Source: Methylophilus sp. TWE2 (lineage in GTDB: Bacteria > Pseudomonadota > Gammaproteobacteria > Burkholderiales > Methylophilaceae). From it: DNA of 64,000 bases. Location: positions 3,015,045-3,079,044 of the forward strand of contig NZ_CP012020.1 in NCBI RefSeq assembly GCF_001183865.1, in the 5' to 3' direction. Numbering within the stretch: the first letter of the stretch is position 1; each line of letters starts with the position of its first letter. Of the stretch, positions 1-8,817 are shown in pieces. The translations under genes were made by a program, and so were the position numbers. The notes below the pieces were generated by a model that made no database searches, was not told the DNA's origin, and saw nothing but the letters and a program-made list of their open reading frames with translations.

Positions 1-107
1 GGCAGGCCATGCTGCAGCATGGCGGCAATATTTCTGCCGTTTCCCGTCAGCTGGGGTTAAGCCGAAATACCCTTTACCGGCGCCTGAAAGCGCTCAATCT
101 TTCTTAG
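1..107 (+). CDS. C-terminal end of a Fis-type helix-turn-helix regulator (partial)
   Basis: Reading from base 3, the window opens inside a coding frame that ends at TAG 105-107. The visible 34 residues contain GGNISAVSRQLGLSRNTLYR, the typical Fis-type helix-turn-helix that closes sigma-54-dependent enhancer-binding proteins and some two-component response regulators. The upstream receiver, sensor or AAA+ domains lie outside the window, so the inducing signal and targets cannot be named. The next gene is convergent and lies 27 bases away. The family call for the HTH is firm; the full protein type is inference. Confidence 0.75.
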   Translation, partial: QAMLQHGGNISAVSRQLGLSRNTLYRRLKALNLS

Positions 108-134
108 AGGCACCCTTTTGGTCTCTTATAGGGA

Positions 135-740
135 TCAGGCGGCGCGTTTTAAGCGGTACATTGCCAGGTTGCCCAGCAAGTTAGGCAAGAAATGAATATC
201 CTGGCCATCGGTAATCACTTTACGTTCGATGACTTGAATGTTGTGCTGGCGGCAGAAGTGGTCAAAGTCGTGGATGGTGCATAAATGCACATTGGGCGTG
301 TCATACCATTGATATGGCAGGCTTTTGGAGACCGGCATATTCCCCAGCGTGATTTGCAGGCGGTTGCGCCAATAGCCAAAATTGGGGAAAGTCACGATGA
401 TTTCGCGGCCAACTCGCAGCATTTCGTGCACGATGCTCTCAGTATTGTGCATGGCCTGCAAAGTCTGCGACAAGATTACCGTGTCGAATGACTGGTCTTC
501 AAAGCCGGACAGGCCTTCTTCGAGGTTCATTTGAATCACATCCACCCCGTTTTTTAAGGCTGCCAGCCAGTTACCATCATCTTTTTCGATGCCATAACCG
601 GTGGTGCGCAGGGTTTCATGCAAATGCGTGAGTAGTGTGCCATCGCCACAACCGAGATCCAGCACCTTGGCTTTTGTTTGCACCCAGTTTGTAATTAATG
701 CAAAGTCTGGGCGAATATTGGTAATATTTGCATTCGTCAT
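135..740 (-). CDS. metW: MetW, methionine biosynthesis methyltransferase-like protein
   Basis: This is a 201-residue class I SAM-dependent methyltransferase-fold protein with glycine-rich motif I (VLDLGCGDG, residues 26-34) and the SQTLQ/EMLRVG blocks seen in MetW. MetW is almost always encoded directly behind metX and supports the homoserine acylation step of methionine synthesis; its own catalytic activity is not settled. Here the metX stop and metW start overlap by four bases (ATGA), so the two are translationally coupled. The length is normal for the family. The identification is strong because sequence motifs and neighbour agree. Confidence 0.95.
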   Translation of the reverse strand: MTNANITNIRPDFALITNWVQTKAKVLDLGCGDGTLLTHLHETLRTTGYGIEKDDGNWLAALKNGVDVIQMNLEEGLSGFEDQSFDTVILSQTLQAMHNTESIVHEMLRVGREIIVTFPNFGYWRNRLQITLGNMPVSKSLPYQWYDTPNVHLCTIHDFDHFCRQHNIQVIERKVITDGQDIHFLPNLLGNLAMYRLKRAA

Positions 741-1864
741 ACTTTGATTTGCTCCAGGTAGGCGCGCATGATGGCGTGGTAATGCGCATCCGGCATCAAG
801 AAGGCGTCATGGCCATGGGCAGAAGTCACCTCGGCATATTTGACGGGCAAGGCATTATCCAGCAAGGCTTGCACAATTTCGCGTGAGCGGGCAGGCGAAA
901 AGCGCCAGTCAGTGGTAAACGAGATGACGACAAACTTTGCCTTGGCACGACTCAGTGCTTTGCTTAAATCGCCGTCATAATCGAGGGCCGGGTCAAAATA
1001 GTCCAGTGCGCGCGTCATGCGCAAATAGGTGTTGGCATCAAACTCCCCGGCAAACTTGTCGCCCTGATAGCGCAAGTAAGATTCCATTTCAAATTCGACA
1101 TCAAAGCTGTATTTCACATCGCCATGGCGCAATTTACGGCCAAATTTTTCACCCATGGCGTCATCCGACAAATAGGTGATATGCCCCAGCATGCGTGCAA
1201 TACGCAAGCCGCGGCGGGGGACGGTGCCATGATTGTAATAATCGCCGTCAAAAAACTCGGGGTCGGTGATAATCGCTTGGCGTGCCACTTCGTTAAACGC
1301 CATGTTCTGTGCGGTCAGGTTGGGCGCCGAGGCAATCACAAAGGCATGTCGCACACGCTCGGGGTAGACAATATTCCAGTGCAGCGCTTGCATCCCGCCC
1401 AAACTGCCGCCAATCACGGCTGCAAGCTGGTCAATGCCAAGGTAATCCAGCAGGCGCGCCTGAGATTCCACCCAGTCCTCTACCGTCACGACCGGGAATG
1501 TGGCACTGTAAGGCCGGTCCGTCAGTGGATTTACGCTGGAGGGACCACTACTACCGTGACAGCCGCCCAGATTGTTGAGGCCAATCACAAAAAACTTGTT
1601 GGTATCCAGTGGCTTACCCGGGCCGACAAGGTTATCCCACCAGCCAGGATATTTATCTTCCGGCGAATAGCGGCCTGCGACATGATGGTTGCCAGACAAG
1701 GCGTGACAAATCAACACAGCGTTGGTTTTGGCCGCGTTGAGTTCACCATAGGTTTCATAAGCAAGATGGTATTGTGGCAACACAGCGCCGCTTTTGAGGG
1801 TGAGCGGCTGGGTGAAGTGCGCAACTTGCGCTTTAACGATACCAACAGAATTCGATTCAGACAT
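737..1864 (-). CDS. metX: Homoserine O-acyltransferase MetX
   Basis: This 375-residue alpha/beta-hydrolase-fold enzyme transfers an acyl group from acyl-CoA to L-homoserine, the first committed step of methionine synthesis, in the cytoplasm. The nucleophile elbow GGSLGG places the catalytic Ser at 154; the acid and base fit the TTDWRFSP and HGHDAFL blocks near the C-terminus. Proteobacterial MetX enzymes paired with MetW may use succinyl-CoA or acetyl-CoA, and the acyl donor cannot be settled by eye. It is co-transcribed with metW. The start ATG at 1864 gives a family-typical length. Confidence 0.96.
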   Translation of the reverse strand: MSESNSVGIVKAQVAHFTQPLTLKSGAVLPQYHLAYETYGELNAAKTNAVLICHALSGNHHVAGRYSPEDKYPGWWDNLVGPGKPLDTNKFFVIGLNNLGGCHGSSGPSSVNPLTDRPYSATFPVVTVEDWVESQARLLDYLGIDQLAAVIGGSLGGMQALHWNIVYPERVRHAFVIASAPNLTAQNMAFNEVARQAIITDPEFFDGDYYNHGTVPRRGLRIARMLGHITYLSDDAMGEKFGRKLRHGDVKYSFDVEFEMESYLRYQGDKFAGEFDANTYLRMTRALDYFDPALDYDGDLSKALSRAKAKFVVISFTTDWRFSPARSREIVQALLDNALPVKYAEVTSAHGHDAFLMPDAHYHAIMRAYLEQIKV

Positions 1865-1917
1865 GCCGCGATTATACTATGCAGCATGCCGAAACGGCGA
1901 GACAGGCGACGTTGCGT

Positions 1918-2715
1918 TTAATGGGCCTGAATCGATAAACAACCCAGCAATGCAGGAAGATCTGCGACGGATTGGATAATTGCATCCGGTTCAACTGATG
2001 AAAGCCGGGTATAGGTTTCGCGATACTTGCCGGTTTTTACCAGAATGCCATGCAGTCCAGCATCCTGCGCGCCACCCACATCGGCATCAATATCGTCACC
2101 CACCATCACGATATCAGAAGGCTTCATCCGTAATGTATCCACCACCTGATTGAAAAAATGGCGGGAAGGTTTACCCATGAGCATGGCCTGGGTGTTGCTG
2201 GCATATTCCAGGCCGGTCACAAAGGCACCAATATCCATTTGCAAGCCAGTTTCAGTTTGCCAGAAACGGTTTTTATGAATAGCGATTAACTGGGCACCAT
2301 TCACCAGGCAATGAAATACTTCATTCAATAATTCATAAGACCACTGGTCACCGATATCACCAATCACCACATAATTGGCTGCGGTTGCAGACTGGTCAAA
2401 GCAGGCAAAGTCCTTTTTAACGTCCTCTGCCAGCAATAGTTTGCAAACCGGATTGGGTTGCTTTTTTAAATACTGGATGGTCGCTTGTGGTGCACTCATG
2501 ATTTCTTCGGGCACCGTATTGAAGCCGAGGTCGTTCAGCTTTTGCTGGAGTGAGTTTAGGGAAAGTGTACTGGTATTGGTGACAAAGCGCACGGCAATCC
2601 CTGCTTTGCGCAACTGTGCCACAGCGGACAATGCGCCGGGAATCAGCTGTTTGCCGATGTAGAGCACGCCATCCAGGTCAAATAAAACGGCTTTGATATG
2701 TGGAATAGATTGCAT
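1918..2715 (-). CDS. HAD-superfamily (subclass IIA, NagD-like) phosphatase
   Basis: This is a 265-residue haloacid-dehalogenase hydrolase. Motif I is LFDLDGVLY (nucleophile Asp13, acid/base Asp15), motif II is the Thr in FVTNTST, the Lys motif lies in MLMGKPS, and motif IV is MVGDDIDADVGGA. The C2 cap layout and the GxxxIL(V)KTGKY end are typical of the NagD/LHPP-like subclass IIA. Such enzymes dephosphorylate nucleotides, sugar phosphates or phosphohistidine; the substrate here is unknown. It lies between metX and prmC on the same strand, with 53- and 56-base gaps, and no functional link is obvious. Confidence 0.9.
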   Translation of the reverse strand: MQSIPHIKAVLFDLDGVLYIGKQLIPGALSAVAQLRKAGIAVRFVTNTSTLSLNSLQQKLNDLGFNTVPEEIMSAPQATIQYLKKQPNPVCKLLLAEDVKKDFACFDQSATAANYVVIGDIGDQWSYELLNEVFHCLVNGAQLIAIHKNRFWQTETGLQMDIGAFVTGLEYASNTQAMLMGKPSRHFFNQVVDTLRMKPSDIVMVGDDIDADVGGAQDAGLHGILVKTGKYRETYTRLSSVEPDAIIQSVADLPALLGCLSIQAH

Positions 2716-2771
2716 AATGTGTTTTCCAGAAAATGATACTTGAGACTAACTTATCTTTACTCAAGCAAAAA

Positions 2772-3629
2772 TCATACTGGGTTGGTACTGTCTATTTGTC
2801 CAAGAGTGACGCGAGGATTGTCGCCCAGATCCTTGATGGTTTGGATGTCTTGAAAACCATGTGCGTTCAATATTTTTTGGACTGCTGGCGCCTGGTTGTA
2901 ACCATGCTCCAGCATCAACCAGCCCCCTTCATTTAAGTAGGCGGGTGCCTGTGCAATGATCTGGCGGATATCTTGCAGACCATCAGCACCGGATGCCAGG
3001 GCTGATAAAGGTTCGAAACGCAAATCGCCTTGTTGCAAGTGTGGGTCATTGTCTTCGATATAAGGCGGGTTGCTGACGATGAGGTCAAATTTGCGTTCAG
3101 GCAGGGCCGCGAACCAATTGCTGGCTACGCATTGCAGGTTGCCGAGTTGGAATGCTGCTGCATTTTCTTTGGCAACGGCAAGTGCAGCAACTGACGCATC
3201 CACGGCAATGACCTCACATTGCGGAGCATGTCTGGCAATCGCCAGGGCGATGGCACCGGTCCCAGTGCCCAAATCCAGAATACGCATAGGCCGATTGATT
3301 TTTTCCAGCGCGGCTTCTACCAGCGTTTCGGTATCCGGGCGGGGAATCAGCGTATCCGGTGTGACTTTGAGTGTCAGTCCAAAAAACTCCCGAGAGCCTA
3401 AGATATGCGCAACAGGCTCCCCTTGCAGGCGGCGCTGAACCAGCTTTTCAAAATTGTTGGCCGCAACGGCTTCCAGCAGGTCAGTGGCATGCGCAATCAG
3501 CCAGGCGCGATTCACATTGAGCACATGCATCAACAGTAACTGAGCTTCGATCGTCGCTTCATCAGGCGGCACAAACTGAGCCAGTTGTTGCCGTGCTGAT
3601 TGCAACCATTGTTGCACGGTCTTCGGCAC
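2772..3629 (-). CDS. prmC: PrmC, release factor N5-glutamine methyltransferase
   Basis: This 285-residue enzyme methylates the Gln of the GGQ motif in peptide chain release factors, which raises termination efficiency. It has the N-terminal helical substrate domain, SAM motif I (LDLGTGTGAIALAIA, from residue 118) and the diagnostic catalytic NPPY at 187-190. The start is GTG at 3629, sharing one base with the TAG stop of the upstream alkylation-repair gene (TAGTG). Its substrate RF1 is encoded two genes upstream, as in the usual hemA-prfA-prmC cluster, here interrupted by one gene. Confidence 0.95.
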   Translation of the reverse strand: MPKTVQQWLQSARQQLAQFVPPDEATIEAQLLLMHVLNVNRAWLIAHATDLLEAVAANNFEKLVQRRLQGEPVAHILGSREFFGLTLKVTPDTLIPRPDTETLVEAALEKINRPMRILDLGTGTGAIALAIARHAPQCEVIAVDASVAALAVAKENAAAFQLGNLQCVASNWFAALPERKFDLIVSNPPYIEDNDPHLQQGDLRFEPLSALASGADGLQDIRQIIAQAPAYLNEGGWLMLEHGYNQAPAVQKILNAHGFQDIQTIKDLGDNPRVTLGQIDSTNPV

Positions 3630-4477
3630 TATCTGCCCCCTGCTGCTTTACGTAAGGCAATCGCAGTAGCATGACCCTGTTTGGCCGGATGACGCACGGC
3701 ATGGCGGATCACCCATTTCAGGTCTTTGTCAGCATTTGTGAGCCAGCGCTCACATAGCTCAAACGCCAATTCCGGATGGTCTTTAGCAATATCACCCAGA
3801 TGATTGGCAACACTGCGGCGCACATACAGGCTGGGGTCATTTTTCAGTGCCTCGAGGATTGGCAGCGTCGGCCTGGGGTCTTTAATCAGCTGGGGAATGC
3901 GAGCACCCCAAGGCAGCCGTGGGCGGCAACCTTCTGTACACAAACGGCGCACATGCGGGTCAGGATCATCAAGCCACAAGGTCAGTTGATTCAAGGTGCG
4001 CTCAAAATCATGTATTAAAAACGGACGAATGGAAAACTCGGCAGTAAAGCGGCGCGTCAATTCATACTGTGCACGCATCGCCACATCAAAGGGATCTTCG
4101 CCGCCATTATGTTGTGGGTCACGTCCGTATTCCGCGACAAAGCGGGTATGGGGCAGATAAAAAAACACACTCAGCCCGAGGCGTTCGGTATGCACATTGG
4201 GCGGAGTTAGCGTATTGAGTAGGATATCAGTGGCATCTGAGAATTTGGCTGGCAATGTCGCCTTTAAAGCCGCGGCAATGTGTGCCGAACGGTCCATAAT
4301 CCCTAACGCCGCAATGTTGGTGATTGCCAAGGTTTTGAATACTTGCGGATCAAAGTGGGAATGCACTAACGCGATATTATGTGCCAGGCAATCAATGGCT
4401 TCGGCATCCAGCAAAAACTTGATTGGATTGTCTTTCTGGATGCTGCTAGGCGCAACAGGCGTCCGGAAGGCATGCAC
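3629..4477 (-). CDS. DNA alkylation repair protein, AlkC-like HEAT-repeat glycosylase
   Basis: This is a 282-residue all-helical protein. The C-terminal half carries the HEAT-like blocks of the AlkC/AlkD superfamily: DPDPHVRRLCTEGCRPRLPW, then SLYVRRSVANHLGDIAKDHP, then LKWVIRHAVRHPAKQG. Members remove alkylated bases such as 3-methyladenine by cradling the DNA rather than flipping the base. The start appears to be GTG at 4477, six bases behind the prfA stop. The stop overlaps the prmC start by one base, so the gene sits coupled inside the prfA-prmC unit, an unusual place for repair. AlkC fits better than AlkD by motif; activity is untested. Confidence 0.85.
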   Translation of the reverse strand: MHAFRTPVAPSSIQKDNPIKFLLDAEAIDCLAHNIALVHSHFDPQVFKTLAITNIAALGIMDRSAHIAAALKATLPAKFSDATDILLNTLTPPNVHTERLGLSVFFYLPHTRFVAEYGRDPQHNGGEDPFDVAMRAQYELTRRFTAEFSIRPFLIHDFERTLNQLTLWLDDPDPHVRRLCTEGCRPRLPWGARIPQLIKDPRPTLPILEALKNDPSLYVRRSVANHLGDIAKDHPELAFELCERWLTNADKDLKWVIRHAVRHPAKQGHATAIALRKAAGGR

Positions 4478-4483
4478 AGTGCG

Positions 4484-5566
4484 CTAACCTTCTTCACCTA
4501 AACTCGCCAGCAAATCCGCCTGATATTCAGTTGCCAGCGCATTAATCAGCTCATCCATATCGCCTTCGGTAATTGCTTCAATTTTATACAGCGTCAGGTT
4601 GATGCGGTGATCGGTAATGCGGCCTTGCGGGTAGTTGTAGGTGCGGATGCGCTCTGAGCGGTCACCCGAACCAATCAGGTTGCGGCGTTCGGAGGCGATT
4701 TTGCTTTGTTGTTCATCGACTTGCTTGGCTTTGATGCGTGCTGCCAGTACCTGCATGGCTTGTGCTTTGTTGGCGTGCTGGCTGCGGCCATCCTGACATT
4801 CCACCACGATGCCGGTGGGGGCGTGGGTAATCCGCACCGCAGAATCGGTTTTGTTGATGTGCTGACCACCTGCACCAGAGGCGCGGAAGGTGTCGATACG
4901 GATATCGGCCGGGTTGATTTCTACATCACCCACCTCTTCCACTTCTGGCAAAATCGCGACGGTACAGGCTGAAGTGTGGATGCGGCCTTGTGTTTCAGTA
5001 TCGGGGACGCGTTGCACACGGTGACCACCGGACTCGAATTTGAGTTTTGAATACGCACCGTAGCCGATGATTTTGGCAATAATTTCTTTGTAGCCACCGA
5101 CTTCACCTTCGTTGGCCGAGACCACTTCTACCTTCCAGCCCTGGCGGTCGGCAAAACGCGAATACATGCGGAACAGGTCGCCGGCAAACAAACCAGATTC
5201 ATCGCCACCGGTGCCGGCGCGGATTTCGAGGAAAATATTTTTGTCGTCGTTGGGGTCTTTGGGCAGCAAGAGCTTCTGCAACGCGAGTTCAACCTCTTCA
5301 AGACGTCTTTTGCCGTTCTCGATTTCTTCCTGCGCAAACTCCTTCATCTCCGGGTCAGAGAGCATGTTGTGCGCCTCTTTGAGATCGGCCTCGGTCTGCA
5401 CATATACATGGTACTGCTCAACAATAGGTGTGATTTCCGTATGTTCCTGCATGATCTTACGGTAGTTGTCCATATTGTCGGTCACGCCTTCGCTACTGAG
5501 CAGGCGGTTGAGCTCTTCAAGGCGCTCGCTCAGGTTAGCGAGCTTTTGCAACATGCTTGGTTTCAT
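4484..5566 (-). CDS. prfA: Peptide chain release factor 1 (RF1)
   Basis: This 360-residue factor recognises UAA and UAG stop codons and triggers peptide release. The GGQ motif that reaches the peptidyl-transferase centre is at 233-235, the same position as in E. coli RF1. The stop-codon-reading PxT tripeptide is at 188-190 and reads PDT, where PAT or PVT is more usual. Domain order (helical domain 1, superdomain 2/4, GGQ domain 3, C-terminal helix) and length are standard. It follows hemA on the same strand with a 51-base gap. Confidence 0.98.
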   Translation of the reverse strand: MKPSMLQKLANLSERLEELNRLLSSEGVTDNMDNYRKIMQEHTEITPIVEQYHVYVQTEADLKEAHNMLSDPEMKEFAQEEIENGKRRLEEVELALQKLLLPKDPNDDKNIFLEIRAGTGGDESGLFAGDLFRMYSRFADRQGWKVEVVSANEGEVGGYKEIIAKIIGYGAYSKLKFESGGHRVQRVPDTETQGRIHTSACTVAILPEVEEVGDVEINPADIRIDTFRASGAGGQHINKTDSAVRITHAPTGIVVECQDGRSQHANKAQAMQVLAARIKAKQVDEQQSKIASERRNLIGSGDRSERIRTYNYPQGRITDHRINLTLYKIEAITEGDMDELINALATEYQADLLASLGEEG

Positions 5567-5617
5567 AGTATCCGTTACCTAATATTCAATGATTGAGCCG
5601 GGTGCTCACCTTGAACC

Positions 5618-6877
5618 TTATTCTTTGATTTGAAAGAGTTGTTTTACGAGATGCTCCATATGCGCATGGGCATCGCCGTGGCTATTATTCAGCGCATGGC
5701 TGGGGCCGTGTAAAAATTTATTGGTGAGCGCATTGCTCAAGGCTTCTAATGCTTTTTCCGGCGGCTCACCTTTTTGTAACAGTTTGAGCGCTTTTTCCAG
5801 CTCGGCCTTGCGCACGGCGTCCACCTGGTCGCGCAATGCTTTAATCGTAGGCACGGCTTCGCGTTGCTTGAGCCACTGCATAAAATGTTCAACGCGCGAA
5901 TTGACAATCAACTCGGCGTTCACAGCAGCTTCCTGGCGGTTGCCTAAGCCTTCTGATACCACTTGCGCCAAATCGTCTACGGTATACAAAAACACATCAT
6001 CCAGCGCCGAAACTTCAGGCTCGATATCGCGCGGCACGGCGAGGTCAACCATAAACATCGGCCTATGCTTGCGCGCCTTGATCGCACGCTCTACCATGCC
6101 CAGGCCGACAATCGGCAACTGGCTGGCGGTGCTGGTGATAACGATATCAAATTCGTGAAAGCGTTCGGGCAGATCGTTGAGCAAAATGGCTTGCACATTC
6201 AGACCCTGGCCGCGGATTTTGTCTGCCAGTTGCTCACCGCGCTCCAGCGTGCGGTTGGCAACCGTGATTTTTTTGGGTTTTTGTGCAGCAAAGTGGTCGG
6301 CGCACAGCTCTATCATTTCACCGGCACCAATGAACAGCACGCTTTGGCTACTTAAGTCACCAAAAATACGCTGTGCCAGTTTGACTGCGGCGGCGGCCAT
6401 GGAAATCGAACTGCCACCAATATCGGTGTTGGTACGCACTTCTTTGGCGACTTCGAATGTACGCTGGAACAATTTGTGTAACATGGTGCCCAACGTACCG
6501 GTGTCCTGTGCAATTTTGACGGATTGCTTGAACTGCCCCAGAATTTGCGCCTCGCCCAGCACCATACTATCCAGCCCGCTAGCGACGCGGAAGGCGTGCT
6601 TGACTGCTTCGTGGCTGCTCAAGGTGTAAGTGTAGGGCAGGAGTTTGTCGGCTTCGAGGCGATGATAAGCCGCTAACCAGTCAATCACGACTTCTGGCCG
6701 GATGGATTGCACATAAATTTCGGTACGGTTGCAGGTGGACAAGATCGCCACCTCTGCCACGTTGTGACGTGCCAGATCTGCCAGCGCATGCGGCAAAGTT
6801 TCGTTGTTAAACGCAACATTCTCGCGGATGGCGATGGGGGCGGTGGTGTGGTTAACACCAATGGTATACAGCTGCAT
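5618..6877 (-). CDS. hemA: Glutamyl-tRNA reductase
   Basis: This 419-residue enzyme reduces glutamyl-tRNA(Glu) to glutamate-1-semialdehyde with NADPH, the first step of tetrapyrrole synthesis by the C5 pathway. The catalytic Cys49 lies in [10 protein letters not shown]. Later blocks include the catalytic-domain [15 protein letters not shown], the NADPH-binding [11 protein letters not shown] and the C-terminal dimerisation helices. It heads the leftward hemA-prfA-alkC-prmC run and is divergent from rpe. Haem demand in a methylotroph with many c-type cytochromes is consistent with it, as is hemB at 13.2 kb. Confidence 0.98.
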   Translation of the reverse strand: MQLYTIGVNHTTAPIAIRENVAFNNETLPHALADLARHNVAEVAILSTCNRTEIYVQSIRPEVVIDWLAAYHRLEADKLLPYTYTLSSHEAVKHAFRVASGLDSMVLGEAQILGQFKQSVKIAQDTGTLGTMLHKLFQRTFEVAKEVRTNTDIGGSSISMAAAAVKLAQRIFGDLSSQSVLFIGAGEMIELCADHFAAQKPKKITVANRTLERGEQLADKIRGQGLNVQAILLNDLPERFHEFDIVITSTASQLPIVGLGMVERAIKARKHRPMFMVDLAVPRDIEPEVSALDDVFLYTVDDLAQVVSEGLGNRQEAAVNAELIVNSRVEHFMQWLKQREAVPTIKALRDQVDAVRKAELEKALKLLQKGEPPEKALEALSNALTNKFLHGPSHALNNSHGDAHAHMEHLVKQLFQIKE

Positions 6878-7020
6878 GGCGCTATTTTACCTGTGGGACA
6901 GGGTCAAAAGATAAACAAATCGGCGCTTGCAAGCAGTTCATGGGCGTTTGGATGGAAATCCATATCTAAAGTGCCGACATTTTCTTATATTCACGCGCCA
7001 CAAGCAAGAATCCTGTTAAT

Positions 7021-7048
7021 TTGACATAAAATGACGTTAAAATATTGG
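7021..7048 (+). promoter_or_regulatory. Possible sigma-70 promoter for rpe
   Basis: A perfect TTGACA (7021-7026) is followed after 16 bases by TATTGG (7043-7048), a weak -10 box. It lies in the 226-base gap between divergent hemA and rpe, about 55 bases before the rpe start. The -35 match is good and the -10 match poor, so this is only a candidate. Confidence 0.3.
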
Positions 7049-7103
7049 TTTTGCTAAATTTTTATTAGATTCATTCACGGAACTCAAGAGACGGAACACC
7101 AGC

Positions 7104-7811
7104 ATGGACAAAACTTTTCGCATTGCCCCAAGTATTCTTTCTGCCAACTTTGCCAAACTAGGCCAGGAAATCGAAAACGTCATTAAATCTGGCACAGACA
7201 TCGTTCACTTTGACGTCATGGATAACCATTACGTCCCTAACCTGACCATTGGCCCATTGGTCTGTGATGCGATTCGTGATCTGTCACACAATGTAGGCGC
7301 CCTGATTGATGTGCACCTGATGGTCAAACCAGTAGACCGCATCATTCCTGACTTTGCCAAAGCGGGAGCTGACATCATCACATTCCACCCGGAAGCCTCT
7401 GACCACATTGACCGTAGCCTGGCGTTGATTCGTGACAGCGGTTGTAAGTCTGGCCTGGTATTTAACCCAGCCACACCGTTGCATTACCTGGATTACGTGA
7501 TGGATAAAGTGGACATGATTTTACTGATGTCCGTGAACCCAGGCTTTGGTGGCCAAAAATTCATTCCAGCGACCCTGGACAAACTGAAGCAAGCGCGTGC
7601 CCGCATTGATGCCTACTACGAAAAAACCGGCCGTCAAATCTGGCTGGAAGTAGACGGTGGTGTCAACGCCAACAACATCGCAGAGATCGCCAAAGCCGGG
7701 GCTGATACCTTCGTTGCAGGTAGCGCGATTTTTGGCTCACCTAAAGACACCGACCCTAACCGTTACGACACAGTTGTGGCGGCAATGCGTGCGTCTTTAG
7801 CCACTGTTTAA
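7104..7811 (+). CDS. rpe: Ribulose-phosphate 3-epimerase
   Basis: This 235-residue TIM-barrel enzyme interconverts ribulose-5-phosphate and xylulose-5-phosphate. It has the family blocks [30 protein letters not shown] (metal-binding His and Asp), [12 protein letters not shown] and EVDGGVN near the phosphate site. In an obligate methylotroph this step also helps regenerate the ribulose-5-phosphate acceptor of the ribulose monophosphate (RuMP) cycle for formaldehyde fixation; that role is inferred from the likely organism. It is the first gene of the rightward rpe-gph-trp run. A hairpin element begins at its stop codon. Confidence 0.98.
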   Translation: MDKTFRIAPSILSANFAKLGQEIENVIKSGTDIVHFDVMDNHYVPNLTIGPLVCDAIRDLSHNVGALIDVHLMVKPVDRIIPDFAKAGADIITFHPEASDHIDRSLALIRDSGCKSGLVFNPATPLHYLDYVMDKVDMILLMSVNPGFGGQKFIPATLDKLKQARARIDAYYEKTGRQIWLEVDGGVNANNIAEIAKAGADTFVAGSAIFGSPKDTDPNRYDTVVAAMRASLATV

Positions 7812-7932
7812 AAACAACATAATCCGTCACGATGCTTCGTTGCTGCTTAAAAAATCAGGACTTACCTACTACTTCTAGGCTGCGTCCTGCTTTTTTGCGC
7901 GCGCCTTGCCTCGTTTAGGCTATGTTGTTTTT
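7810..7932 (+). repeat. Hairpin repeat element, copy 1 (about 123 bp)
   Basis: A long imperfect palindrome fills the rpe-gph gap. The outermost arms AAAAACAACATA (7810-7821) and TATGTTGTTTTT (7921-7932) are exactly complementary. Inside, AAAAAATCAGGAC on the left faces GTCCTGCTTTTTT on the right. The core resembles the reverse complement of the element at 34741-34865, sharing CCGTC-CGAT-CT, an AAAAAAT block, GCGTCC, a T6 run and CGCCTTG. Its trailing T run could also act as a terminator for rpe. Confidence 0.75.
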
Positions 7933-7943
7933 TTGAGGTTTAA

Positions 7944-8639
7944 GTGATGCGGTTTCAAGTCAAAGTCGTGATGTTCGATCTGGACGGCACCCTGCTTGAT
8001 ACCGCACCGCAAATTGCCGAAGCTGCCAACCGTATGTTGGTGGCTTTGGGCAAGCCGATGTTGCCACAAGCACAAATCGCCACTTATATTGGTGAAGGCG
8101 TGCAAAACCTGATCAAGCGCTGCCTTACCGGGAGTGTGCAGGTGGAGCCAGACGCTGATTTTTTTGCGCAGGCGCAGCCGCTGTATCATGACTTTTACAC
8201 CGCCAACGCCACGCAAAGCCAGCCATTCGCAGGGGTTGTCCCTGCCTTGCAGCAGCTGAAGAAACAGGGCTATCACCTGGCGTGCGTGACCAATAAACCC
8301 GAAAAATTCACCTTGCCTTTGCTACAACAAGCCGGTTTGGCTGATTTTTTTGAGCTCATTATTTCTGGCGACAGTTTGCCAAAAAAGAAACCTGACCCCT
8401 TGCCGTTGTTGCATATTTGCCAAAAGCTAGGTGCCTTGCCAGCTGAAGCCATGCTCGTTGGCGATTCTGAGACCGACATTCAGGCCGCGCATGCTGCCGG
8501 ATGCTTTGTCGTGACCGTGCCTTATGGGTATAATCAGGGTCGCGCAATTGATGCCGCGATGGTGGATGCCACCATACAGCAACTCACAGATGTGGTGGAT
8601 TTGCTGGAGTTACCTGCTCTCTTAAAGCAGGGATCATAA
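7944..8639 (+). CDS. gph: Phosphoglycolate phosphatase (HAD family)
   Basis: This 231-residue HAD phosphatase has motif I MFDLDGTLLDT near the N-terminus, motif II VTNKPEKF, the Lys of KKKPDPLPLL and motif IV LVGDSETDIQAAHAAG. It matches Gph, which dephosphorylates 2-phosphoglycolate arising from DNA repair or oxygenase side reactions. The order rpe-gph-trpE is widespread in proteobacteria, which supports the assignment. Related PGP/pyrophosphatase activities cannot be excluded by eye. An ATG directly before the annotated one gives an N-terminus two residues different at most. Confidence 0.92.
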   Translation: MMRFQVKVVMFDLDGTLLDTAPQIAEAANRMLVALGKPMLPQAQIATYIGEGVQNLIKRCLTGSVQVEPDADFFAQAQPLYHDFYTANATQSQPFAGVVPALQQLKKQGYHLACVTNKPEKFTLPLLQQAGLADFFELIISGDSLPKKKPDPLPLLHICQKLGALPAEAMLVGDSETDIQAAHAAGCFVVTVPYGYNQGRAIDAAMVDATIQQLTDVVDLLELPALLKQGS

Positions 8640-8658
8640 AAAAACAGACCTTATTATC

Positions 8659-8727
8659 ATGATGTTTTGTGCTCATCATTCTTCCAGTTGGCCAGTATTA
8701 AGCTGGCGTCGTTCGTGGCGGGGCTAG
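8659..8727 (+). CDS. trpL: Candidate trp leader peptide (22 codons, three Trp codons)
   Basis: ATG 8659 opens a 22-codon frame ending at TAG 8725-8727. It reads MMFCAHHSSS followed by WPVLSWRRSWRG, so three of the last twelve codons are Trp (8689, 8704, 8716). It lies 91 bases before the trpE start. The last Trp codon falls in the 5' arm of hairpin 1:2 and the stop codon in its loop, the classical geometry of trp attenuators. No strong Shine-Dalgarno sequence is seen before it, which is the main weakness. The assignment rests on Trp content, position and the surrounding alternative stems. Confidence 0.65.
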   Translation: MMFCAHHSSSWPVLSWRRSWRG

Positions 8728-8808
8728 TCCTGCCACACGCGCAGGTGCGCGCCATTTGCACCGAACTGCTGTGATTGTTTGCACGGCACTCTACGAATCA
8801 AACTGGAA
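8682..8808 (+). promoter_or_regulatory. Candidate trp attenuator / structured leader of trpE
   Basis: Mutually exclusive stems are visible. In 1:2, GTGGCGGG (8715-8722) pairs with CCTGCCAC (8729-8736). In 2:3, CCTGC (8729-8733) pairs with GCAGG (8741-8745). In 3:4, GGTGC (8744-8748) pairs with GCACC (8758-8762). A further hairpin is GCCAG/CTGGC (8691-8707). An outer stem pairs TTCCAGTT (8682-8689) with AACTGGAA (8801-8808), and the latter contains the likely trpE ribosome-binding site. The 3:4 stem lacks a clean U run, so control may act partly at translation. Folding was done by eye. Confidence 0.6.
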
Positions 8809-8817
8809 AAAAGCATC

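Noticed and set aside
1124-1921. Long open frame (265 codons) on the plus strand across metX
   Set aside because: It is antisense to the well-supported metX and its translation resembles no protein; it is a by-product of metX codon use.
8779-8817. TTG start giving trpE 13 more residues
   Set aside because: It lies inside the structured leader; ATG 8818 has a ribosome-binding site and fits homologues.
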